Made by a program: the position numbers and the translations under genes. From Cordylochernes scorpioides (Eukaryota; Arthropoda; Arachnida; Pseudoscorpiones; Chernetidae), in NCBI GenBank assembly GCA_030710605.1, contig CP092863.1, positions 106,874,099-106,938,098 on the forward strand: DNA of 64,000 bases. Reading direction: 5' to 3'. The notes under the pieces were generated by a model. It was not told where the DNA came from and ran no database searches. It saw nothing but the letters and a program-made list of their open reading frames with translations. Shown piece after piece: positions 10,136-20,355 of the stretch. Numbering within the stretch: the stretch's first letter is position 1; the number at the start of each line of letters is the position of its first letter.

Positions 10136-10161
10136 GAGTTTTAAAAATTGTAAAAAAAAAA

Positions 10162-10232
10162 TGCATCGGCCGGGAATCGAACCCGGGCCACCCGCGTGGC
10201 AGGCGAGCATTCTACCACTGAACCACCGATGG
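10162..10232 (-). tRNA. tRNA-Gly (GCC anticodon)
   Basis: On the minus strand the 71-nt sequence reads as a full cloverleaf: A box TGGTTCAGTGG, anticodon loop with GCC flanked by CTCGCCTGCCACGCG, B box GGTTCGATTCC and acceptor 3' strand CCGATGC plus A. The length equals the usual eukaryotic tRNA-Gly(GCC). A run of nine or more T residues just past the 3' end is a good pol III terminator. The only flaw is a C-C mismatch at acceptor pair 1-72, where G-C is usual. It is probably a working or very recently working gene. It sits inside LTR element C beside Helitron debris. Confidence 0.88.
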
Positions 10233-10854
10233 TTATGAAAAATCCCATCCGTGAGCTTCAGACAGACAGAATAAGGCAAATATATAAGTAGATTAGATTT
10301 TGTTGTATATAGCCTTTTATAACCTTGATATTTTCAAAATTTCCCTCGAATATCACTCTCCGGTGTTGTAAAACTGCATGTAAATAATATTTACTTGTGT
10401 ACTATACAATATTTTATTTACATAAAACTATGTCACCATAACCTTAATTAATTTCAACTGCAAAATTATTTTCTCTATTCCTGGCTTCACCAGCTTTAAG
10501 TATACTCAAACCATGTTCAGCCTTCTTCAACGGGGGCCATATGTCATAATATATGCTCTTCCAGGAATAATAAAGAAAACCTACAGTCAACCCAGAGAGA
10601 GAGGGCGGGTAAGGATCGGTCACTTGAGACAGCAGCGACATTCCAAGGGGCGACAACTGGGGCCCCGTTACTTAGAACCTCAGGACTAATTAAGACAGTT
10701 GGTGATTGTGTGCGATACGGAACGGCCGGCTGCTCAGCGGTGGCTGGCCCGTCTATCTCTCGCGGGTTGCCTGGGTTATTCCTCTTCCAAACTTGTGGTG
10801 TGTGATTATTTCTCTTTCCCCACCTTATTATTATATTGTCACACACATATATAT

Positions 10855-11469
10855 ATCGTATATTTTAAACTGTAAAATAATGACACTTTTAGTATATGTC
10901 ACATATCTCCCAATTAGTTAGAGCCGATGCCTTAAAATATCCTACCTTCTATTAAAATGTACACTGTTTCTATTTGCTACCACCCCCATATTTTGTATAT
11001 ATGCTATATCTTTATTGATAATACCTGTAAACCCCTATTTGTATGTAACACTAAAAATGTTGACGTCAAAATAAAAATCCAAAGAGGGGTCAGCTGGGGA
11101 CAGCTGGGTATAGAGGAGGAAAATGCCAACGCCCATGTGGGGCCAGTCCCGAGAGACATTCTTATTGACGACCTCCCTGTAAACAGGACAGATTTTGGCA
11201 GGGGGTCAGCAGCAGATGGTTCTAGGAGGTGTCTCTCGGCAGACGGCTTCTGTCTAACACATACTCTCTCTCTCCATGTCTCGGGTATAAGCATCAAGTT
11301 TTTGTCATGGCCTCTACATCTGTCCCGTGGGCTGTCCCCGATCCCTCTATGTGCTAACATCTAGCCCTGCCTCTGCTTCTTGTTGTCCGCGTGTGGGAAG
11401 ATCATCAACACTCGCCTCACGTACACGACTGCCAGTTAATCCATACGTCGGCACATTGCAACAATATTA
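10855..11469 (+). repeat. Solo LTR-like repeat, family A, copy 2
   Basis: Matches 5603-6217 along its length. It begins in an AT tract directly after the 3' LTR of element C and ends GCAACAATATTATA in another AT tract. Non-coding. Confidence 0.55.
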
Positions 11470-11477
11470 TATATATA

Positions 11478-11810
11478 TACCAAAAAGAGGCACATCTTTA
11501 TTTAATGATCACATGAATATCATCCTCCCTCAACTTTCTATTATATATATGTAGATATGGTAAAGTAGGTGTGACAGGTACTGTCGATGAAGGAGAAGGA
11601 TTTCCAAGAAGAAAAAAAAGTTTGATTGATCTGTCAGTGACACGCTTGCCGCCAACATCAACAACTAACTTTGTCACCAAACTGTGTCGCAAGTAGGTCG
11701 CTACTTTATGACAACTCCTTCTAGGTGAAGTAGGCGTAGAGGTCTCATTGATCTCTAGCGCGAGATAACGTATTTACATATTTACATTACACTAGAACAG
11801 GGGTCTGCAA
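11478..11810. repeat. Foldback element fragment shared with 13.1 kb
   Basis: Bases from about 11483 (AAAAGAGGCACATCTTTATT) to about 11612 recur at about 13080-13207 with few changes. The remainder up to the SINE is AT-rich and unclassified. Confidence 0.45.
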
Positions 11811-12117
11811 ACTTTTTTTTTTAAATATCCCTAGTACACGTGGTACAGGCCATGATATTCATGGTGGGTATTTAGCGACTGCTTTTACTGTAAGCGCACC
11901 ACATGTCTTCACATGTGACAAACAGTTCGATTTTGCACTTACAAATGTGCCAGAGCCCCGTTTGGTTACTTGCACTCGCTGGTGGGGCTGGACTTTTGCA
12001 AGAATCGGGGGCCATTGGAGCATTTTTTTTTAAATCAGAAAAAAGTGTCCAATGCGGTAATCGAACCCAGTTCGTAGTGGTCGAAAACCAAACGGTTTAA
12101 CGAGCCTCCCACCGACC
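11811..12117 (-). mobile_element. SINE family 1 (tRNA-derived), copy a
   Basis: On the minus strand a tRNA-like head starts GGTCGGTGGGAGGC, with an A-box-like segment and a B box close to GGTTCGATTAC. A body of about 230 bp follows, holding CCACATGTGGTGCGCTTAC-like text, and it ends CTAGGGATATTTAAAAAAAA. Other copies are at 22726, 33385 and 45311, with older ones near 18.7, 19.6, 34.8 and 56.1 kb. Confidence 0.8.
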
Positions 12118-12500
12118 GACTTCTTCCTTCTTCCTACTTTTGAGTTGGAAGAGTCAAAAATTATCTTTCACAAAAATTTCAAAGTTTTTAAAGAGCTACA
12201 AAAATGTTCTTGCCAACTGTCGTGTCGATCCGGACCACGAAAGAAAATTAAGGCAACAAGACTATTACTAAGGCTGGACTCCCTAACTTTATGCTTACGT
12301 CCTATTTATAGCACAAAGACATTAAATTAAAACTATGTAAATTGTACGCAAAGAACAGATATGCAAATACACAACACCATCAATAAATAGTACTCGCATA
12401 AATGATATCTGCATATAGAACTATATAAAGAGCCTATTTTAAACGCGCAAGATTATTTTTGAAATTAAACAATTTCTACTGCCCTTACTGCAATGGAAAA
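12118..12500. other. AT-rich spacer
   Basis: No gene or recognised repeat seen; the short frames carry no known motif. Confidence 0.4.
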
Positions 12501-12720
12501 ATTAAAGGGAGGGCCTGGATCATCAGTGGTGAACTCTCCCAGCGGTTTCGCCAGTTTAATCTACCATTGTAGATTAAAATGCTAGATTAAACTGACGAAA
12601 CCGCTGGGAGGGTTCACCACTGATGAGCCAGGCCCTCTCATTAATTTTTCCATTGCAGTAAGGGCAGTAGAAATTGTTTAATTTCAAAAAGAATCTTGCG
12701 CGTTTAAAATAGTTTCGAAT
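12470..12720. repeat. Foldback family G, near-complete hairpin copy
   Basis: The left arm (about 12478-12568) and right arm (about 12572-12690) are inverted repeats, each holding GAAACCGCTGGGAG and CACTGATGA(G/T)CCAGG. The outer arms include TTCTACTGCCCTTACTGCAA. CUGAUGA and GAAA boxes occur in an order compatible with a permuted hammerhead (see findings). Non-coding. Confidence 0.75.
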
Positions 12721-13076
12721 TTTGATAACAGATGGCGCGCTGGTGCATCATATATAAAGAGCCGCAGCTTCACATCCAAAGAGCCGCATGTGGCTCAGAA
12801 GCAGCAGTTTACCGACCCCTGCACTAGAACATCAACCCACAGTCCTATCACATACAACAGAACAGCTCAAGATTAGTAAAACCTACAAAACTTCGATATA
12901 TTCTCAACCAAATATATCGTATGTAGACTTACGCACTAAAATCGACCATTTTATAATAAAATACCAAGACGTCAATTCGCTAAATTATACAAAAATACTC
13001 TCAAAAAGCCCATAATATCAATATTGTAACGAATAAATAATTCTATAACTTATATACTTATGTACATATGTACCCA

Positions 13077-13600
13077 AAAAAAAAGAGGCATATCTTTATT
13101 TAATGATCACAGGAATATCATTCTCCCTCAATTCTCTATTATATATATGTAGATATGGTAAAGTAGGTGAGACAGGTACTGTCGATGTAGGAGAAGGATT
13201 TCCCAGAAGGTTAATTGATATGTGTATGAAAATACAGAATATACCTTTGTATTTATGAAACCATCATGTATATATTTGTTAGTATATACTTTGTAGATGT
13301 ATATATTTTGTTAGTTTAATTGTAGTCACCTAGTTGTGTGCTCTGACGTCTTAAATAAATTATATTTTTATGTATCATTGATTAATAGATTTAAAGCGTT
13401 CGAGGATGCGTTTCTTTATAAGTTTTAATAAAGGCGAGCTTTCGGGTCAATAACCCTTCTACCCGTATACACATATCAATTAACCTTCTGGGAAATCCTT
13501 CTCCTACATAGACCCGAAAGCTCGCCTTTATTAAAACTTATAAAGAAACGCATCCTCGAACGCTTTAAATCTATTAATTACATTCTTTAGAGGATTTCAA
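13077..13600. repeat. PLE-related foldback with GAAAGCTCGCC in both arms
   Basis: Segments near 13390-13475 and 13500-13575 are inverted copies of one another (GAGGATGCGTTTCTTTATAA on the left, its complement on the right). Each arm holds CCCGAAAGCTCGCC, the 3' half of the hammerhead seen in the PLE at 51.7 kb. The CUGANGA half is mutated (GGGTAGA) in one arm and missing in the other. Probably a dead, PLE-derived inverted repeat. Confidence 0.55.
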
Positions 13601-13654
13601 CCTTCTTTACATGTATCATTGATATGTCCATTACTATACGCGCTTCTCTCTATA

Positions 13655-13835
13655 AATGCAATATATTAAAAATAAGGAAGGCATCTCCTGACCACGAGCA
13701 CATGTGCTTTTTAGATGGCAGAGCGCCATCTAGTGGAACAAAAAAAAATTAAATGGCGCTCTGCCATCTAAAAAGCACATGTGCTCGTGGTCAGGAGATG
13801 CCTTCTTTATTTTTAATATCAACACCTGAACCACT
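13655..13835. repeat. Near-perfect hairpin, arms about 66 bp
   Basis: The left arm, with GGCATCTCCTGACCACGAGC, and the right arm, its complement, are almost identical over about 66 bp, separated by about 20 bp of A-rich loop. The arm also carries the small palindrome AGATGGCAGAGCGCCATCT. It belongs to the foldback family B group (shared GGCATCTCC start). Confidence 0.85.
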
Positions 13836-13934
13836 TTTATTTTTTCTATTGTTTTTTCATAGGCAATATAATAAAGAATTATAACCATGATATGAAAAAA
13901 TAGTACAAATGTGATATTGTACTGGGATAAAGTG

Positions 13935-14170
13935 CATAAATTAAGAAAAAGGCATCTCCTTATCGTGCAACTGAAAGTTGCTGATGGCTTGCGCCATCTA
14001 TCGGAATAAATTTCAACTATTCTCGTTGATTTTTAATTGTTCCAGAATTGGCCAAATACCCATGATGAGGGCCAACAGCCCGAAACGAATCCGTGGTTAG
14101 CTTTTCTTGATTAATCAAGAATTTGTCCAATTCTGGAATAATTAAAAATCAACGAGAATAGTTGATATAT
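13935..14170 (+). repeat. Foldback family B copy with decayed hammerhead
   Basis: Starts TTAAGAAAAAGGCATCTCCT and CGTGCAACTGAAAGTTGC, then GCGCCATCTATCGGAATAAA. The centre holds ATGATGAGGGCCAACAGCCC followed by GAAACG, which equals the hammerhead of the copy at 37.5 kb except for C3 to A and a broken stem III. Flanking inverted arms (CCAGAATTGG and its complement) bracket it. Confidence 0.6.
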
Positions 14171-14439
14171 AACCATGAGTAATAAGTAAAATATATTTTT
14201 AAAAAGTAAAAATAAAATGACAAAGCATTTTAATGTTATAGATAGAGAGATTGCAAGAAACGAATTTTCGATCTTATATTTGATATTTAGTTGTCGTTGC
14301 TCAATGCAACCACTGAGATAACAAAACATTGCACACTGATAGGATTATTAAGATCATGTGATTTTAGAAAGTCAGTTAGCGAACAAATAAGTCAGACACC
14401 ATAAATATATGTGTGAAAAAATATGATAACATAAATAGA

Positions 14440-14780
14440 AAAATGGTCAGGTGTTGATATATAAAAAGAATATCCTGACCGCTCATAAGAACATTTTAGA
14501 AATCAGAGTGCCATCTAGTGGAGCAAAAATCAACTAAACGTTTATTTAACTTTTCCGTGATATTTGGTCAACCAAATTCCTTGATAAATCAAGCCAACAG
14601 CCCGAAACGCGTACGTGGTTGGCTTTTCTCGATTTATCAAAAATTATTTATTTATTATATATTTATATTCTAAATATTTTATTGAATAAACCTAAATTAA
14701 TGTTATGTTATATTTATTCCGTTAGATGGCGCCATGCTATCTATAAATACTCATATGAGCGGTTATTAGATGGCTGTATT
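14440..14780. repeat. Foldback family B copy, partly deleted
   Basis: Contains GCCAACAGCCCGAAACGCG then TACGTGG, the 3' half of the family hammerhead, with the CUGANGA box deleted. It is flanked by TTGATAAATCAAG and its complement. Confidence 0.55.
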
Positions 14781-15580
14781 TTTTAATATATATGTATATA
14801 TAAAGGAACGCGTATATAAACAAACGTTCCTAGTCATGAAACGCTCGCATTTCTTTGCTAGAAGCCTATAAAAGAGCCGTTTTCTCTTGAAAGCTTGCAT
14901 TCTAAATAAAAAAGATACTCATCGTGAAAAACAATATTTTATAGTTTAATTCCTTTGAAAATTTCCCCTTATATATATCATAAATATTTTTAAAAAGTTA
15001 CCCGAATATTATAATTAATAAATTACTTGGTGTAAGAGAAGCTTTCAATTCGAATCCATAGATGGCGTTAGTTGTTTAAACCACGCAGACGATGGGAGGA
15101 AGTATCAGCATGGGAATCGCACCACATTCCTACAAATTCCAATTTACATACTGGCTGATATGGAAATATTGATTCCAGCTCGATCAATTCAATTGGTAGA
15201 TGGCGCTTCTCCTAGTCTATTTGCGTGATTTACCTAGGGGACAAATGTTTACCTCAGCTACCTCCCTGAGGGATTCGTAGATGCTTCGAGCTACAAGAAA
15301 TTTTCACATATTTGCATAATGTACCTCTAGTGGTAGCAAAGCTGCTGCAATAACGTCAAATATAGTTTACTTATTCTAATCTAACTTAGGAATGTTGGAT
15401 AGAAATCTAGTAATTCAAAGTGACTTCGATTTAAAAAGTTCATTGAAACAAATTTAAAGGGAATAAATGTTTTAATGGTTCCTCAATTCATTAATAAGTC
15501 CAACCTCCAACTGCAGCAAGTGAAAATAACTGAAATGTAATATATAATTTACCTTTAAATATAAAAAAAATAATAATATC
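14781..15580. other. AT-rich DNA without recognised features
   Basis: I see short non-coding stretches with words such as TAGATGGCGCT, which recur in foldback elements, but no gene. Confidence 0.4.
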
Positions 15581-15583
15581 TTT

Positions 15584-15765
15584 ATTATGGACAAAAGCCT
15601 CTCTGAATCGTACAAAGAAACGTTGCTGATGACATGCGCCATCTATCGGAATAAATATCAACTATAAATCTAATTATTATGGACAAAAGCCTCTCTGGAT
15701 CGTGCGAATAAAGGTTGCTGATGGCATGCGCCATCTATCGGAATAAATATCAACTATGAACGTTG
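15584..15765. repeat. Tandem duplication (about 95 bp, two copies)
   Basis: Two direct copies share TTATTATGGACAAAAGCCTC and TGCGCCATCTATCGGAATAA. The shared end matches foldback family B. Non-coding. Confidence 0.7.
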
Positions 15766-16530
15766 ATACATTTCAGTTTAAGAATATTTGTTATTACCTT
15801 TTCTTGATAATAATGAATTTTTTTCATTGATTTATCGGTAAGTCTCTAGACCACTTTGTTTGGTAGTTGGGGTACGCTAACCAGGGTCGACAGCCTGAAA
15901 CGCCAATATATAGTTGAATTTTATTGATTTATTAACACTTTCGACCCGAGGGACGCGCGTCCTTGCCGATTTTGCATCAAGCTTGAAGGACGCGAATTCA
16001 TGTCCTCGATTTTCAAAATTAAATATAAAATCGCCGGCGACCGACATGACTTCGCGTCCACCAGGATCTTGTCCCTTCTTGTCTATCTATCAGTGGGTTG
16101 GGGGGGATGTCAGCTGACCCAATGTACCTGTAAAACATCACGTAAGACCGCAGCAGTCCCTATTGCCTGCCTATACAACTGTGGAATCGCCCGTCCTCAA
16201 AGTGTCAAGAGAGGGTATTTGGCCGATATAATGGAATAAAAAATATATATCGATGTTTAGTTGATTTTTTAATCCGATAGATGGCGCTAACAACAGCAAC
16301 AATCATCCATACATAATAAAATAGTCTAGTACCATAAATATTAGAGGATCGAACTATTCAACGCTATGGATGTTACACAAATAACGAGTTTTTACCATTA
16401 TTTTGAACTAAATTCTTATAAGAGAAAATTGGGAAGTCTTGGCTCATCAGTGGTGAACCTTCCCAGCGATATTGACAATGTAATCCACCAGATCTAAGCT
16501 ACAACTATCGTATGCTGTTTATATAGTATC
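15766..16530. other. Mixed debris including a family B remnant and a family G arm
   Basis: Near 15870-15910 there is a worn family B centre (GACAGCCTGAAACGCC). Near 16440-16500 a single family G arm (TTGGCTCATCAGTGGTGAAC). Otherwise no gene is seen. Confidence 0.4.
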
Positions 16531-16534
16531 TGAA

Positions 16535-17065
16535 AAAAGAGGTTACCTGGCCGACATTCATAGTTCTGTAAAAAATAGAAACTTCGGCCAATTAGAGTTT
16601 TTTTTTTCTCAACGTTTCAACAAAAATATTTTGTCTTCGTCAGGAGAAATAAATAGAAATAAAGCATTTGGCAAGGTTTTAAAAATAGCATATATATATA
16701 TTTATAATTGTATGAAATTCTACTGTTCTCAAATCTTATGTCTATAGTTCATCTAAAATACCCATTCCAAAAGTCTAGCAACAGTATCACTATAAAAGGA
16801 AGATCGAAAAATGCAATATAACAGCGGTATGGTAGATTAAACTGGCGAAAACGCTGGGAGGGTTCACCATTGATAAGCTAGGCCCCCCCATTAATTTTTC
16901 CATTGCAGTAAGGGCAGTAGAAATTGTTTTAATTTCAAAAAGAATCTTACGCGTCTAAAATAGTTTCGAATTTTAATAATAGATGGCGCGCTAGTGCATC
17001 ATAACAAAAGATTTTGTTGAAACGTTGTAAAAAAAAAAAACTCTAACTGGCCGAAGTGTCTATTT
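16535..17065. repeat. Foldback family A, with a family G copy inside
   Basis: The two ends are inverted: CTGGCCGACATTCATAGTTC ... CGGCCAATTAGAG on the left and CTCTAACTGGCCGAAGTG on the right. A hammerhead lies in the left arm (16605-16649, minus). The right arm (about 16993-17020) keeps only TTTTGTTGAAACGTTG. Between them lies a family G copy (about 16835-17003) with GCGAAAACGCTGGGAGGG. Confidence 0.65.
16605..16649 (-). ncRNA. Hammerhead ribozyme, foldback family A
   Basis: Read on the minus strand: stem I strand TTTCTC, core CTGACGA (fits CUGANGA), stem II with CAAAA paired to TTTTG, GAAA, then CGTT giving the self-complementary stem III ACGU and U as the UH residue, then GAGAAA. TTTCTC and GAGAAA pair perfectly over six bases. 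All core bases fit the hammerhead consensus. Very short self-complementary stem III is known for PLE-linked hammerheads, which cleave best as dimers. Cleavage is not shown. Confidence 0.78.
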
Positions 17066-17700
17066 CTCACAGAACTATATAGTATATCTGTACTTGGTGG
17101 TTAATGACATTATATGTTTCTGTAATTGTAGATATTTCACAAATATTTTTCAGCTAATAGCATATTGATGAACCAAGCATTCCCAATATTTTCTCTGGTC
17201 TATTCATTAATTATATAAAAATCGGGTAATTTATAATTAAACATAATTATGAATAACACTGATAACGGGAATAAATGATCAATTTTGTGCGAGTTATATA
17301 AAGAATTTACTTCAATTTTTTATTAAGGTATTTAAGACGTTTCGGCGAAACGCTTTCGCTCTTTTTCACCTAAGGTTGAAGCATATTATTTACAATTCAA
17401 TTATAAATACAACCTATAAAATGGCGTTTCCATTATCAATTTCGATTAGGAACATATATGATACATATATGGAACATATATGATAGTCGCTAGGCCTAAC
17501 GAGGGGGACTGGAGTCCCGCCGTCGTTTGGGTGGAGCCTCTTCAGGGTGAGTGGGTGTTCCTTTCTGGCCCGGGCACCAAAAAAAAAAGGGGAAAATTAT
17601 TGTTAGAATATATCTGTGCTTTTATTATTTTTGACCACTAACTGGAATTTTTGTTTTTCTAGCAGCCTTGATATATAAATTTCTTATTTTACATAAAATA
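17066..17700. other. AT-rich DNA with a worn hammerhead-like segment
   Basis: Near 17333-17390, on the minus strand, GTGAAAA, a GCGAAA/TTTCGC stem and GAAACGTC recall a hammerhead, but core bases C3 and G8 are changed. No gene seen. Confidence 0.35.
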
Positions 17701-17860
17701 TTTTTACCTAAAGTACGGTGTAAGCGGAACACTGTGGGTTCGATTCCCATCCCTGGACACTTTTATTTTTCCGTTTCTAATTACTATTCACAATTCATCC
17801 TTTCATACCTCATCCTTAAGGTTAGAAATAATCGTTATTTCTCCTTGGTATAAATTTTGA
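17701..17860 (+). mobile_element. SINE family 2, 5'-truncated copy
   Basis: Begins inside the tRNA-like head (GTAAGCGGAACACTGTGGG then TTCGATTCCCATCCCTGGAC) and continues with the SINE 2 body (CTTTTATTTTTCCG ... CCTTTCATACCTCATCC). Compare the full copies at 32783 and 48856. Confidence 0.7.
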
Positions 17861-18730
17861 TTAAGTTGTAAATGTTTTCATTAAACTCTATATTTCCTTC
17901 AAATGAAGAAAACTTTGCCTATATATTTTAACATAACAATGAAAACACCAGCACACAACTACAACGAAGTAGGCTGTACAATGGAAAAGCTATAGCTTGA
18001 ATACAACGGAAATCTCGCTTCTGTATTCAATCAATAAAACCGGAAGTCAGTGTACTAATGAAACAGACGATTTCCGGCTGGGATTCATCTCATTACACTG
18101 GCTGTTCCATCCATCACCCCTCCAGCATATCTCACTGATAGCGCCGCCTAGGGGTGTCCGCTAGAATTAATCGACTTGGCGCCCTCTTTTAATCTAATTA
18201 AGGGTTAATTAAAAGAGATCCACGTTTGATTAATTAGGTCATGTAATGAATAGGTAAGTGGCTGGAACCAGATAACCCTCCACTTGATTGCTATCTAAGT
18301 TGGTAATGGATGTTGGGTGCTTATACGCCGCGTGGTTTCCTCTTTCAACCTTCTCCAATTGTAGTCTCTTCATCCTATTCTTCTCCTTAAAGAATACCTT
18401 GGAGAATGTGAAAATAGTATCTTCAATACTTCCTTCTTATATGCAAATTGGAATATCTATTCAAGAGTATTTTAGATAAGGCATTTTTTGATATTCGTAG
18501 CACCCCTTGTCCCATTTAAGATATACCGATATTTATCAAGTTTATTTTAAATTTTACTTACCGTTTCGTGAGTTTTTTTTTTTTTGGAAAATTCTCTAAA
18601 TAAAATTGCCCTTTTCTTTCTTGAATCCCATTGTAATTTTATATTTATATTTATAATGGAATTAGCTATATCTATTGAATATATAAAAAAGAGACTTTAT
18701 CTATCTCTATCCATATACACTACTAGTTAC
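17861..18730. other. AT-rich DNA, no recognised features
   Basis: A GC-richer part near 18000-18180 has no frame or motif I recognise. No gene seen. Confidence 0.35.
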
Positions 18731-19065
18731 AGTACAAGAAAGGGGTTGGCGAAGGAGTGATATAAACTGTAGATTTCCAACAGCCACGACCTGTGATCGA
18801 ATCCCGCTTTGGAAACTTTTTTTCTGAATAAAAAATTGATCCAATAGCCACCGATTCTTGCCAAAGTCAAATAGTACCAGTGAGTGCAAGTAAACAAATG
18901 GAGCTCTGACGCACTTGTAAGTGCAAAGGTCGAAATGCTTTCGATATGTGTAAACATGTGATGTACTTAAAATGTACTAAAAAACTTAAAAGCAGTCGCC
19001 AATTACTACCCATCAAGAATATCATGATCTGTACCATGTTTACTAGGGATTAAAGAAAACATTAC
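18731..19065 (+). mobile_element. SINE family 1, old diverged copy
   Basis: The head GGGGTTGGCGAAGGAGTG and B-box-like GATCGAATCCC, followed by body words GCACTTGTAAGTGCAAAG and TGTACCATGTTTACTAGG, follow the order of the younger SINE 1 copies. Many substitutions point to greater age. Confidence 0.65.
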
Positions 19066-19159
19066 AAGAATCATTCAACATAGGATGTTCTATTATGATG
19101 CATTAGCGCGCCATCTGTTATGAAAATTCGAAACTATTATAGACGTGTATGATTATTTT

Positions 19160-19355
19160 AAAAGAATGTCTTGTACTCCTGGTACCCTAGACATGAAGGT
19201 TGCTGTCCTACTAAGCCCAGCTAAATGTAGAGCACTCCCCAAGTCCTGTTAACTGCCTCAACATGGCGGGGAGGTGACCAGGACAGTATGTCTTGTACTC
19301 CTGGTACCCTAGACATGTAGGCTGCTGTCCTACTAAGCCCAGTTAAATGTTAACA
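19160..19355. repeat. Direct duplication around TGTCTTGTACTCCTGGTACC
   Basis: A block of about 65 bp (TGTCTTGTACTCCTGGTACC ... CTACTAAGCCCAG) occurs at about 19167 and 19289. Non-coding; origin unknown. Confidence 0.7.
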
Positions 19356-19639
19356 GTTGTATTCCTACCTTTGTGTGATGTTTCCATCAACAGGAAATAC
19401 AACCAATTACTCTGTATGTGGATTCTACTATTCTCACTAATGCTGTACCATATTAGAGAAGTGTGGACTTCTAGACATGGTCTAAAGAAGATGAGCATCA
19501 CCCCTACATTCATTTAATTGACATTCCTCATATGATATATTCGCTAAATGCTACTAAAGACGTGCTAATCATGGTGAATAAGCATTTACAATTGATTATG
19601 CTGTAAGATTACACCAAATGTCTTCTACACACAAGGCTA

Positions 19640-19810
19640 TTACAATTTGACAAGATTTTCATTTGGTTATTTGTACTCACTGATAGTGTTCGACTTGATA
19701 AGAAACGGGGCCTATTGAAACAATGTTTAAAGAAAAGAAAGGACCCGAAGATGGGATTCGATCGCAAGTCGTTTCTATGTAAACCATTATTACGCCACCA
19801 ACCCTCTTAT
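19640..19810 (-). mobile_element. SINE family 1, old 3'-truncated copy
   Basis: On the minus strand a head with GGTTGGTGGCGTAATAATGG and GATCGAATCCCATC is followed by the first half of the body. Strongly diverged. Confidence 0.5.
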
Positions 19811-20243
19811 TTGTAATCTCTTAATGCCCTCTATAGAGAAGGTTTTTTACCTTCCACGGACTTAATGACGTCATCATCTCTGACAAAACTGCTCTCTCTG
19901 CTGGTAAATGTTTTTATTTAAACTCTCTCTAAATAGGTCTTTTGTGTGTGTTGGTAAAATTCAATTATCTTAAATAGGTGTATTTAATATTTATATATAT
20001 ATACTACTGATATTTATTTAAGAAAAATGTGCGAATAAGCGTAAATAACAATTGTTATAATCTTTAGGTATAATAAAACGATAAGAGGCGCAAACAATAT
20101 GTTTCCTTATTTACATATGAGATAGCTTTCGGACATGTCTTTCCACAGACATTGAATAGGTAAATATTTTGAAAATAGAGCAATCCATGTTTAATTCATT
20201 AGATAATAGAAAGGCATATATTGGATTTAATAAAAGATTTATT

Positions 20244-20287
20244 TGCCAATATTTCGGTTGGCTGAACACCAAACCTTTATCAAGGCA
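20244..20287 (-). ncRNA. Hammerhead-type ribozyme, family C, left arm
   Basis: Minus strand: stem I TGCC, core TTGATAA, a spare A, stem II GGTTTGG...CCAACC, GAAA, TAT giving self-complementary AUAU, U as UH, then GGCA closing stem I. Relative to consensus only C3 (now U) and G8 (now A) differ, and these two bases pair with each other in active hammerheads. Confidence 0.6.
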
Positions 20288-20355
20288 TTACATTGTATAT
20301 TGCGTTATATATAATAACACTATGCGGCGCCCAGTTTATGTATACAAAAATGTAA

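Larger units (their letters stand above)
7114..10843 (+). mobile_element. Large LTR retrotransposon derivative C with matching 302-bp LTRs
   Basis: LTRs at 7114-7415 and 10542-10843 are both 302 bp and differ at only a handful of bases. Both start TGTCATAATATATGC and end TATTGTCACA. The leader holds GTCGACAGGAT twice (7421 and 7446). The internal part ends with a G-rich tract, ACGGGGGCCATA, directly before the 3' LTR. Only a 55-codon gag-like remnant is coding; no RT, protease or integrase is visible. A consensus donor (CCTGTAAGTG) is at 7842. Helitron debris and a tRNA-Gly gene lie in its 3' third, probably as later insertions. The left flank is (AT)n and the right flank CACATATATAT, so no clear target duplication is seen. 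Confidence 0.7.

Noticed and set aside
13430-13530. Hammerheads at 13.4, 17.35, 20.11, 47.1, 47.6, 54.98 and 56.77 kb
   Set aside because: Each has GAAA and a plausible stem II, but two or more core bases, or the CUGANGA box, are lost; kept only as remnants, not as ribozymes.
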